Source: Natronobeatus ordinarius
GTDB lineage: Archaea; Halobacteriota; Halobacteria; Halobacteriales; Natrialbaceae
Assembly: GCF_024362485.1 (NCBI RefSeq)
Contig: NZ_CP101456.1
Location: 1,178,001 to 1,242,000, forward strand
Length of the DNA: 64,000 nucleotides
Direction of reading: 5' to 3'
Below the pieces are notes generated by a model. The model was given only the letters and a program-made list of their open reading frames with translations. It made no database searches and was not told the DNA's origin. Shown piece after piece: positions 57,021 to 64,000 of the stretch; the first letter of the stretch is position 1; each line of letters starts with the position of its first letter. Made by a program: the position numbers and the translations under genes.

Positions 57021-58430
57021 TTACAACCAGTTTTGCTGGCGGAGCCACTCGAGGTACTCCCGAAGCGTGAGCCGAGTGGACTCTCGGTCGTCGCTGGCGG
57101 AGTCGTCGTCCGGCGATTCAGGCTCGTCCTCGGACGGCCCCTCGTCGTCGACGTTTTCCTCGAGATCTGCGGGGACGTCCGGGTAATCGTCCGCGTAGAT
57201 CCGCTCGCCGGAGATCCACATCATGGGCTCGTACTCCGAGGCGATGGCGACCACGTCGCCGTTGAACACGTAGCCGTCGACGTTCTCCGCCGGCGACGTC
57301 GCGGTGACGACCTGGTAGCCGCCTTCTTCGGTGATCTCGACGGTGTCGTTCAACGTCGCCTGACTCCAGTCGTGCTGGATGATCTCGCCGTCGACGTAGA
57401 GGCGATAGTCCGATTCCTGTTCCGGATCCCTGTACGTGAGTCGCTCGTCGTACTCCTCGAGCGGATCGGGGTCGTCGTCCGGGCGATCGCCGGCGTCGGG
57501 GGACCGCTCGTTGGAGTCGGGCATGCCGCCGATGTACATCGTGTGATCGTCGTAGTAGGCGGCCATGTTCCGCGGTGCCGTCTCGCCGCCGCCGTAGCGG
57601 ATGTACGGCCCGCAGTACTCGATCGCGTTGTTAGTAAGGTCGGTCGTCCACCGATAGTTTCGTTCGAACGCCAGGTCGCCGTCGACCCAGACGCGGTAGA
57701 CGCCGTCCCGGTTCGGATTGCCGTTCGAATCGACGGTGTTCAGCCGCACGTACTGTTCGATGTGGTACCACCGGCCGGGTTCGATCATCGCCGTCTCCCA
57801 GGGTCCGGAGTTGTCCTGTGCACGGGAGTCCAGGTGGTAGACGTACGCAGCGAGATTGTACGGCCCACCGTTTCGTGCCCCGGCGCCGCGGTTCGCGAGA
57901 ACTAACCCCGCGGACCAGCCGTTGGTCCCCGTCGCCGAGTCGCCACCCGAGTGACCGTCCCCTGCGGAGTACGACATCGCCGCTCGAGAGATCTTACACT
58001 GGTCCCGGTCGGCCATCCGCCAGTTGTCCGAGAGTTTGAACATGAAGCTGTCGTAGAGCTCTCGAGGCTGGTAGCCGAGCTCGTTCTCCACGTTGAAGTG
58101 TGTGTTCGTTCCACAGCTTCCACCCGCGCTGAGAGCGATCTCGAGGCTTCGTGAGCCGGAGTGTGCCTGCTCACTCGTGAACGACGCCTGACGTGGGTTG
58201 CACGTCCAGACGCGGTAGACGTCGGACGGTTGATTGTATTGCTCGTAATCGATCGAAATGACGTCGAGATCGTCGTCGCTCGCCGATACGCTGGGGATGG
58301 CGGTGCTCGCCACTGCTGCGGCTGCTGCACCCCCTGTTAGTTTCAGGTACGAACGCCGATTGAGCGCCCCGCTCCGTTCGCCCGCGCTGGAATACTGGTC
58401 GCTATCCAGTACCGGTCGGTTGCGTGCCAT
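57021..58430 (-). CDS. Tat-exported polysaccharide-lyase-like protein, long form
   Basis: A 469-residue secreted protein. Tat signal NRRSYLKLTGGAAAAA ends near SVSASD (about residue 44). The following ~240 residues form a beta-jelly-roll like PL14/PL20-type alginate/glucuronan lyases: GGSCGTNTHFNVENELGYQP, YDSFMFKLSDNW, EPGRWYHIEQYVRLNTVDSNG, DGVYRVWVDG and CGPYIRYGGGETAPRNMAAYYDD. A ~150-residue C-terminal extension, absent from the paralog, holds another beta region (LYVDGEIIQHDW...) and an acidic tail ending EWLRQQNWL. It is expected to bind or cleave an acidic polysaccharide outside the cell. I cannot confirm the catalytic residues. Confidence 0.75.
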   Translation of the reverse strand: MARNRPVLDSDQYSSAGERSGALNRRSYLKLTGGAAAAAVASTAIPSVSASDDDLDVISIDYEQYNQPSDVYRVWTCNPRQASFTSEQAHSGSRSLEIALSAGGSCGTNTHFNVENELGYQPRELYDSFMFKLSDNWRMADRDQCKISRAAMSYSAGDGHSGGDSATGTNGWSAGLVLANRGAGARNGGPYNLAAYVYHLDSRAQDNSGPWETAMIEPGRWYHIEQYVRLNTVDSNGNPNRDGVYRVWVDGDLAFERNYRWTTDLTNNAIEYCGPYIRYGGGETAPRNMAAYYDDHTMYIGGMPDSNERSPDAGDRPDDDPDPLEEYDERLTYRDPEQESDYRLYVDGEIIQHDWSQATLNDTVEITEEGGYQVVTATSPAENVDGYVFNGDVVAIASEYEPMMWISGERIYADDYPDVPADLEENVDDEGPSEDEPESPDDDSASDDRESTRLTLREYLEWLRQQNWL

Positions 58431-58433
58431 GCA

Positions 58434-58468
58434 ACTCGAGTAAGACAATCAGGCCGCCATAAACTTTT
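58434..58468 (-). promoter_or_regulatory. Promoter region of the long lyase-like gene
   Basis: TATA-like AAAAGTTTATGG on the minus strand (58457-58468), followed by actcgagtaag (58434-58444) starting 4 bases before the ATG. The paralog has the same two elements at the same offset (59589-59623), so the upstream control region was duplicated with the gene. Confidence 0.6.
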
Positions 58469-58652
58469 GGATTCAATGACTATTGATTTTTCCGTACTAT
58501 AATTATATTACTAGCTATATTATTTATAATTTTCAAAATTGGTATCTCTTATTTATGATTGTGGAGGTGAAACGACGGCGGCGATCGACGTTGCGATCAG
58601 TGGAGCGTCGTCGTGGCGAGAGCAGGAGAACGGGGACAGTCCCGCGGACCAC

Positions 58653-59585
58653 TCAGCGCAGCTGCTCGAGGTCGAGGTCAGTTCCGAAGACCATCGCGTG
58701 ATCGTCGTAGTAAGCGGCCATATTCTGCGGTGCCGTCTCGCCGCCGCCGTAGCGGATGTACGGCCCGCAGTACTCGATCGCGTTGGCGGTAGTGTCGGTC
58801 GTCCACCGGTAGTTCGTTCGCTCGAATCCGAGCTCACCGTCCACCCAGACGCGATAGACGCCGTCGTTCGTCGCAGCGCCGTTCCCGTCGGTCGAGTTTA
58901 CTTTGAGGTACTGTTCGATGCGGTGCCACCGACCCGGCGTGATTCTCGTCGTCTCCCACGGCCCGGAGTTCTCGCGACCGCCGTCCATGTGGTAGACGTA
59001 CGAGGCGAGGTTGTACTGGCCGTTCGGCCTGGCCCCTCGGTTGGCGATCACGAGTCCCGAAGACCATCCGTTCGCGCCGTTCGGTAGCCCGCCACCCGAG
59101 TGGCCGTCGCCGGCCGAGTACGACAGCGCCGCTCGCGAAATCTTACATTGATCGTCCGGCGCCATCGTCCAGTCGTCCGATAATCTAATCATAAAGCTAT
59201 CATAGATCTCCTGGGGCTGGTAGCCGAACTCGGCTGCGATATCGAAATGCGTGTTCGTCCCGCAGCTCCCGCCCGCCTCGAGGGCGATCTCGAGCGCCTG
59301 CTCCCCGTCGTAGGCGAGGTCGCTGGTAAACGAGGCTTGACCCGCCTCGCACGTCCAGACGCGATAGACGTCCGACGGCCGACGATGCCGGTCGTAATCG
59401 ATCTCGACGACGTCGACGTCGTCGCCGTCGCTGGCCGAGACCGGGTTCGCTCCCGCCGCTCCCACGGTGGCAGCTACCGCGCCGCCCGCCAGGTTCAGAA
59501 ACGACCGCCGTCCGATCGGCTTCGGAGTCCGCGAATCGACGTTAACCGGGTGTTCACCGTCAGGCATCGAACGATTACGTGCCAT
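58653..59585 (-). CDS. Tat-exported polysaccharide-lyase-like protein, short form
   Basis: A 310-residue paralog of the downstream gene: Tat signal GRRSFLNLAGGAVAATV (about 27-43), then the same jelly-roll sequence (GGSCGTNTHFDIAAEFGYQP, YDSFMIRLSDDW, SAGDGHSGGG, TPGRWHRIEQYLKVNSTDGNG, CGPYIRYGGGETAPQNMAAYYDD). It stops where the jelly-roll ends, without the extension. It may be the catalytic core; the pair likely acts on the same surface glycan. Tandem duplication is indicated by the shared promoter elements too. Confidence 0.76.
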   Translation of the reverse strand: MARNRSMPDGEHPVNVDSRTPKPIGRRSFLNLAGGAVAATVGAAGANPVSASDGDDVDVVEIDYDRHRRPSDVYRVWTCEAGQASFTSDLAYDGEQALEIALEAGGSCGTNTHFDIAAEFGYQPQEIYDSFMIRLSDDWTMAPDDQCKISRAALSYSAGDGHSGGGLPNGANGWSSGLVIANRGARPNGQYNLASYVYHMDGGRENSGPWETTRITPGRWHRIEQYLKVNSTDGNGAATNDGVYRVWVDGELGFERTNYRWTTDTTANAIEYCGPYIRYGGGETAPQNMAAYYDDHAMVFGTDLDLEQLR

Positions 59586-59973
59586 GTGACTCGAGTAAGC
59601 CCATCATACGAACATAAACTTTTACTTCCCACCATGGTTAAGATATCTTGTCCTAGTAAGTAATAGAACTGTGTGTGCGAACGGAGACTCACCCGAACGG
59701 GAGGATCGACGGATCGCTTCGAATCAGTCGGCGGGTGGGGTGACCGGGGGCTGATAGGGAGTGTTGTAACTATTTACCGACGATCCCACCGCTGGCGATC
59801 GGCGGTACGTAACTACAATGGTCCTTATGAGACGGATTGCTGTACCGATGTACCGGCGCAACCGCGACCGTCCTGCGGTTACGCCGGTGATGACGTACAG
59901 CGGTCCGTATGCCGAGTGAAGAAACGAGGGATTGTGCTCGAAAGCCCGTCCTCAAAGTGGGGGACGGAACGAA
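59586..59973. other. Intergenic region
   Basis: About 390 bases. The first 40 hold the short-lyase promoter (59613-59623). The rest has no recognised gene or RNA; the DUF354 gene ends at 59974 from the other side. Confidence 0.5.
59589..59623 (-). promoter_or_regulatory. Promoter region of the short lyase-like gene
   Basis: TATA-like AAAAGTTTATG (59613-59623) plus actcgagtaag (59589-59599), the same elements and offset as for the long paralog. Confidence 0.6.
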
Positions 59974-61011
59974 TTATCGGTCGCGATCGTAACGGCGGAT
60001 CTCGTTCACCACGAACTCGGTCGTGTCGATCTTCTCCTGCAGCAGCCGTTCCCGTCGTCGCCCCCACTGGCTTTCGTCACCGTGGGTCAGTATCTCGACC
60101 GCCTTCTCGAGTCCCAGCCGGTGTTTCGTGCCGTCTCGGTAACTGAATACGAGTCCATACTCCTCCTGCAGTTCCTCGATCACGCCGAGTTCGATCGACG
60201 AGACGAAGATCGCCGGCGTGCCGAGGGTGGCGCTTTCGATAGTCATCGTCCCGCTCTCTCCGATGAAGAGGTCGGCGTAGTACAGCAGGTCGTGAATCTC
60301 GTGGACCGCCACCGGCGCGCGGTAGCGCTCGAGTCGGTCGGGGACGTCCGCTTCCGCGGTGATGACGACCGTTGCGCCGGCGGCCTCGAGCGTCGTAACG
60401 GCGTCGAGGACGTCGTCGAACCCGCTCTGGCCGACGTCGTGTGGTGCGAGCCACGAGACGAGTCGTACCACGACGAGCTGGTCCGTTTCGTCGACGCCGA
60501 CGTCGGCCAGGACCGTCGGATCTGGTTCGAAGCGATCCGGGTGCAGGTACGCGAGTTCGTGGTAGCCGTCGTACCTGACCTGGTTGGCGCCGAGTTCGAG
60601 GTCGAAACTGGTCGGGGTGTAGACGCGATCTGAGAGCGGATACGTGATCCGTTTGAGCGCCGCCGGTTTGTGCTCCGTATCGTCGAACAGCAGGCACGGA
60701 CAGCCGAGCGCCGACGCGACCGCAGTCGACGCCGGATTGAATCGACTCACGACGACGTCCGGGTCGACCGACCTTGCGATCTGCAAGAGCCGGACACTAC
60801 GACGGAGCCACTCGACGGCTGTGCCCGGCACACCGCTCGACTGAGCGGAGATGACCCGGTGCTGGATACGATAGTGGTCGAGCAGGTCGACGGTGACGTC
60901 TTTCTCCCTCGAGGTGACGACCGTGTCGTGGCCGAGCGCCTGTAGCTCGTCGATGACGTTTCGGAAGAGGTGGACGTGTGCCGGATGCGTGACGTCGAAC
61001 AGGACCCGCAT
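59974..61011 (-). CDS. DUF354 glycosyltransferase-fold protein
   Basis: A 345-residue archaeal/bacterial DUF354 protein with a GT-B-like two-domain fold. The start MRVLFDVTHPAHVHLFRNVIDEL and the C-terminal domain (VVVRLVSWLAPHDVG, LFIGESGTMTIESATLGTPAIF) are distinctive; the ESGTMTIESA loop resembles the nucleotide-sugar-binding region of MurG/WecB-type enzymes. It probably transfers or epimerises a sugar nucleotide in surface-glycan synthesis. It is the last gene of the tight operon with the phosphatase-fold, deacetylase and GT2 genes (3-base gap). Confidence 0.85.
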   Translation of the reverse strand: MRVLFDVTHPAHVHLFRNVIDELQALGHDTVVTSREKDVTVDLLDHYRIQHRVISAQSSGVPGTAVEWLRRSVRLLQIARSVDPDVVVSRFNPASTAVASALGCPCLLFDDTEHKPAALKRITYPLSDRVYTPTSFDLELGANQVRYDGYHELAYLHPDRFEPDPTVLADVGVDETDQLVVVRLVSWLAPHDVGQSGFDDVLDAVTTLEAAGATVVITAEADVPDRLERYRAPVAVHEIHDLLYYADLFIGESGTMTIESATLGTPAIFVSSIELGVIEELQEEYGLVFSYRDGTKHRLGLEKAVEILTHGDESQWGRRRERLLQEKIDTTEFVVNEIRRYDRDR

Positions 61012-61014
61012 CGC

Positions 61015-62574
61015 TCACTCGAGGTAGCCGAGGTCCGTGAGCCGTTCTTCGATCTCTTCGGTCGCGTCTCGCCCGTCGCCGCTCGAGCCCGAAAGTGGCT
61101 GGCGATACTCGAGGTGGTCGTCTACGCGTTCGGGAAACACGTCGAGGACGGTGCCATCCACGTCGATCGGGATCGCCACGTCCATCGCGTAGAGGATCGT
61201 CGGCGCGAGGTCGACGATCCGGGCGTGGCCGTCGAGCCCTCCCTCACGGAACCGTGGGCCGTTCAGCAGGAAGAGTCCGTTCGGCATGTTTCCGCCCTTC
61301 CAGACGCCGGTCGACGCGTGCCACGACTGCGGGCCGATCGCGTCGCTCGTGTGGACGTTCGGCCCCTGCTCGAGGAGCAAGTCGGGTGCCGATTCGGCGT
61401 ACGGCCCCCGGTAGTACTCTTCGCCACGATGGACGTCGGTGATGATCGGGTCGCCCGTCTCGGGGTGGGTCAGCCCCCGAAGCTCGTCGATGAGTTCTTC
61501 CCGCGTCTGCTCGTAGGCGGGCGAATCGGGCTCGAGCGTCAGGTAGAGTGGCCCCTGGGTACTGGCAACGGCACGCGTCTCCTCCCAGTCGATCGCCGAC
61601 AGTACCCGATCGCGCTTTACGCCTTCCTCCCACGGGACGATCTTCTGCACGCGCTCTGGAACCACGGTGCTGAGCACGTCGACCATTCCGAACCGCTTGG
61701 CGAGCGACAGCGCACGCTCTCTGGTCACCCCGGCCCGTCCGAGCCACCGATCGAGGCTCGCCGTCGTCGTCAGGTAGCCGTGCTCCTCGAGCCACACGTT
61801 GACGTAAAACACCGTTTCGACGTGACAGGTGCCGTGATCGGAGAGGAGAATCAGATCGTGGCCGTCGTCCATGAACCGGGCCAGGTTTCTGTCGATCACC
61901 TTCCAGGCTCGAAACACCGGCTCGTCCCGCCAGAAGTAGTGCTGGAGGGCCATATTGTAGAAGACGGTCAGGTGAAGGAAGTCGGGCTGTTCGCGCTGGA
62001 GCAGCCACTCGGCAGCTTCGAACCGCGACTCGATGAGCTCGAGTATCGCGTCGACTTCCTGTGCTCCCTTCTCGGACGGCGAGATCATCGGAGACGGGTG
62101 AACTGAGTAGTCGAGTTCCTCCCGCAGCGAGTCTGCGAGATCGGGTGGGTGGGTGAAGCCGGTTTCGAGCGACCGATACTCCGATTCCGACGCGTCCGGC
62201 CCGCCGGCGACGACGAAGCCGTCGACGGATTTCGGTGGATACGTCGACGGTTTGTTCACGATTCCGGTCGTGTAACCGTCGTCGTTGAGGTAGTCCCACA
62301 GTTCCGCACTCTGGAAGTCAGTGGCGTCGTGGAACGTGTGCGTCTGTGACTCGGTGTCGATCCTGTCGAATCGGAAGACGCCGAGCTTCCCGGGATTTTT
62401 CCCCGTCGCATAGCACTTCCAGTTTGGGACCGTCAACGGCGGCAAACAGCTCTCGCTCGTGCCGCCGATCCCGGTTTCGATCAGGCGCTCGAGGTTCGGC
62501 AACGCGCCCTCGGCGAGCCACTCCTCGAGTAACGTCCAGTTCGCGCCGTCCAGTCCGATCGCGATCGTCGCCAC
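61015..62574 (-). CDS. Alkaline-phosphatase-superfamily enzyme
   Basis: A 519-residue type I phosphodiesterase/nucleotide pyrophosphatase-fold protein. The N-terminal metal strand TIAIGLDGANWTLLEEWL gives Asp9, and the nucleophile is likely a Thr/Ser in SCLPPLTVPNWKCYATG. Metal-binding Asp/His appear in ILLSDHGTCHVETVF and later in WHASTGVW. It could cleave or transfer a phosphoester of a lipid-linked glycan. Its place in the glycan operon (GTG start 1 base after the deacetylase stop) supports a role in glycan modification. The exact substrate is unknown. Confidence 0.8.
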   Translation of the reverse strand: MATIAIGLDGANWTLLEEWLAEGALPNLERLIETGIGGTSESCLPPLTVPNWKCYATGKNPGKLGVFRFDRIDTESQTHTFHDATDFQSAELWDYLNDDGYTTGIVNKPSTYPPKSVDGFVVAGGPDASESEYRSLETGFTHPPDLADSLREELDYSVHPSPMISPSEKGAQEVDAILELIESRFEAAEWLLQREQPDFLHLTVFYNMALQHYFWRDEPVFRAWKVIDRNLARFMDDGHDLILLSDHGTCHVETVFYVNVWLEEHGYLTTTASLDRWLGRAGVTRERALSLAKRFGMVDVLSTVVPERVQKIVPWEEGVKRDRVLSAIDWEETRAVASTQGPLYLTLEPDSPAYEQTREELIDELRGLTHPETGDPIITDVHRGEEYYRGPYAESAPDLLLEQGPNVHTSDAIGPQSWHASTGVWKGGNMPNGLFLLNGPRFREGGLDGHARIVDLAPTILYAMDVAIPIDVDGTVLDVFPERVDDHLEYRQPLSGSSGDGRDATEEIEERLTDLGYLE

Positions 62575-62575
62575 T

Positions 62576-63349
62576 TTATCTCACCACGTTGAGTCCGCGT
62601 TTCGCGACGTTGACCGCGAGGTCTTTCGCCGTCTCGGCGACGAGCTCCGGGGTCGTTCGCGCCCACCGGTTCGGGTGGCTGAGCACGCACACCGCGGGGA
62701 TCGATCGGGCGGCAAGGAGCGCGATCAACTCGTCGGTGTCGGCCACCTGGACGGATTTCGACGCTCGGCCGACGGGGTGATCTTTGATCTTCAACGCCCC
62801 GTCTTCCCACGTCCGCCCCGTATCGGAAAAGTACGTGACGTCGGTGAAATCCATCGAGAGGTACGCCTCGCCGTGCAGGTCGTAGTCGTCGACGGCGTAC
62901 CGGCCGGCCCACAGCTCCCGATTGTCGTGTTTCGTCAGCGGGTTGCCGTGCATACAGACCGTCTCGACCGTCGCGACGTCCCGGAGGCGCTCGAGTTCGT
63001 ACGTGAACGATCGGTGGGCTCGCTCGAGGTCGCCCTCGGCTCGGTCCAGATCCTCGTAGTGGTAGCCGACCTCGTGGCCGAGCGATTCGATCCGTTCGAT
63101 CAGCGACGGCTCGAACGTCTTCTCGATCGTCCGGAAGTAGTACGTACTCGAGATTCCGTACTCGGCTTCCAGTTCGGCCATCGCCAGTGCGTTCTCCGGC
63201 TTTCTGTCGACGTCGTGTCGGTGAACGACGAACCGATCCGGCGGCTCGTCCCGGGAGAGGTACTCCCGGACGGTGAGGTGGTCGTAGCCGGCCTCGAGGC
63301 CGGTGTCTAACAGCCGTTCGTACATCTCGAACGTGAAGTCTCTAGTCAT
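62576..63349 (-). CDS. Polysaccharide deacetylase-like protein (NodB fold)
   Basis: A 257-residue carbohydrate esterase 4-like protein. The Asp and His expected for metal binding appear early (VVHRHDVDRKPENA) and in LGHEVGYHYEDLD. LSHPNRWA near the C-terminus supplies a further His. It would remove acetyl groups from a sugar polymer or lipid-linked saccharide. Lack of a signal peptide suggests action in the cytoplasm on an intermediate. It overlaps the GT2 gene by 8 bases and is followed 1 base later by the phosphatase-fold gene. Confidence 0.82.
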   Translation of the reverse strand: MTRDFTFEMYERLLDTGLEAGYDHLTVREYLSRDEPPDRFVVHRHDVDRKPENALAMAELEAEYGISSTYYFRTIEKTFEPSLIERIESLGHEVGYHYEDLDRAEGDLERAHRSFTYELERLRDVATVETVCMHGNPLTKHDNRELWAGRYAVDDYDLHGEAYLSMDFTDVTYFSDTGRTWEDGALKIKDHPVGRASKSVQVADTDELIALLAARSIPAVCVLSHPNRWARTTPELVAETAKDLAVNVAKRGLNVVR

Positions 63350-64000
63350 GGATCTGCACCTCTCGGGCCTCGTTCGCCTGCATGTCGAACAGCATCGCGA
63401 ACATGAGGAACATACTCCCCGTGATGAGCAACAGCATGCTCAGCGAGCCACGGACGAACAGCGAGTGGCCGTACATCGTCCAGGCGTACAGCGACCAGAG
63501 TCCGCCGGCCGTGCCGAGAAGCGCCGTGACTGCCCCGATGACGTAAAACAGCGCGAGGGGGTGAAAGTCGAGCACGAGGTAGCGGACTTTCAGCCGCCAG
63601 AGGAAGTCACGGAGCAGCAGGCTCGAGACCTTTCGAATGTAGGTGGCGTACCTGATGCTCGACTCCTCGTCGCCGTAGACGGCGGGCATCGCGACGTCGG
63701 CGACGCGCATCCCCTTCGCGTTCAGCCGCACCAGCAGGTCGTTACAGTAGCCGTAGTACTCGTACATCGACTCGATGCCGACGTTCTCGAGGGCGTGGTG
63801 TGAGATCGCCGTGTAGCCGTTCTGCGGGTCCATCATCTTCCAGTAGCCGCTCGCGATCTTCGTCAGGAACGTCAGGATCGCGTTGCCGAGAAAACGCCAC
63901 TTCGGCATCCCCTGCCGGAACTCCTTGTACAGCAGTCGGTTTCCTTTCGTGTAATCGGCTTTGCCGTCGATGATCGGGTCGAGAAACCGCGGCAGGATGT
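63342..64000 (-). CDS. GT2 glycosyltransferase, partial
   Basis: The C-terminal ~219 residues of a family 2 (dolichyl-phosphate-sugar synthase-like) glycosyltransferase; the start lies beyond the right edge. Visible: DGKADYTKGNRLLY, a DPQNGYTAISHHAL acceptor loop (QNGYT) and the YYGYCNDLLVRLNAKGMRVADVAMPAVYGDEESS segment. Two C-terminal transmembrane helices (about LALFYVIGAVTALL and SLSMLLLITGSMFLM) follow. It would load a sugar onto a lipid carrier or a growing glycan. First visible gene of the operon. Confidence 0.87.
   Translation of the reverse strand, partial: ILPRFLDPIIDGKADYTKGNRLLYKEFRQGMPKWRFLGNAILTFLTKIASGYWKMMDPQNGYTAISHHALENVGIESMYEYYGYCNDLLVRLNAKGMRVADVAMPAVYGDEESSIRYATYIRKVSSLLLRDFLWRLKVRYLVLDFHPLALFYVIGAVTALLGTAGGLWSLYAWTMYGHSLFVRGSLSMLLLITGSMFLMFAMLFDMQANEAREVQIHD

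Noticed and set aside
1..64000. CRISPR arrays, insertion sequences and rRNA genes
   Set aside because: No regularly spaced repeats, no transposase-like frame and no rRNA sequence were seen.

Overview
The window is chromosomal DNA from a haloarchaeon. The evidence is: high G+C with many CTCGAG (Leu-Glu) codon pairs; acidic, Asp/Glu-rich proteins; archaeal genes (A-type ATP synthase subunit D, primase large subunit PriL, the F420-pathway gene CofH); twin-arginine lipoproteins; TATA-type promoters with short leaders; and haloarchaea-only families (RdfA, DUF5793, DUF6735, DUF6276). The style suggests the Natrialbales, but I cannot place it more precisely. I see no CRISPR array and no intact insertion sequence.

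Region 1-19.3 kb is mostly housekeeping: partial cofH, a glutamine amidotransferase, an MFS transporter, priL, tRNA-Ser(GGA), ridA, an HTTM membrane protein, atpD, an acyl-CoA ligase, threonine aldolase, an MscS channel and an M29 aminopeptidase. Region 19.3-33.3 kb is a minus-strand catabolic block. It holds acyl-CoA dehydrogenase, a DUF35/thiolase pair, a complete Liv-type ABC importer (F, G, M, H and binding protein), a second acyl-CoA ligase, two overlapping UbiD-family decarboxylases and an RdfA-type protein. It looks like uptake, CoA activation, decarboxylation and beta-oxidation-like breakdown of a carboxylic acid.

Region 33.3-48.2 kb is dominated by sulfur and Fe-S chemistry. A sulfur-relay pair (DsrE-like, TusA) is divergent from a rhodanese/persulfide-dioxygenase-like fusion. 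These are followed by a UspA protein, a fused YcaO cyclodehydratase-like protein and a HAD hydrolase. Then comes an operon for a 2-hydroxyacyl-CoA dehydratase / benzoyl-CoA reductase / double-cubane type reductase with two ASKHA ATPases, one of them degenerate, facing a siderophore/cobalamin-type ABC importer. The UbiD pair, CoA ligase and reductase together raise the possibility of ATP-driven reduction of an aromatic or other activated acid. This is inference only.

Region 48.2-54.7 kb contains MutS2-like and haloarchaeal conserved proteins, an Fe(III)-type ABC ATPase behind a DtxR-like palindrome, a methyltransferase and tRNA-Gly(UCC). Region 54.8-64 kb is a surface-glycan locus: a large membrane protein, two tandem Tat-exported polysaccharide-lyase-like paralogs, and a tight operon of a GT2 glycosyltransferase (cut by the window end), a polysaccharide deacetylase, an alkaline-phosphatase-fold enzyme and a DUF354 protein.

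Smaller structures of interest: related ~100-120 bp structured elements that duplicate tRNA 3' ends at both tRNA genes; a 50-bp tandem duplication that makes two 17-codon mini-ORFs linked by GTGA overlaps between thiolase and DUF35; a detached copy of the ycaO 3' end; and a dispersed hairpin repeat near 2.9 and 35.8 kb.
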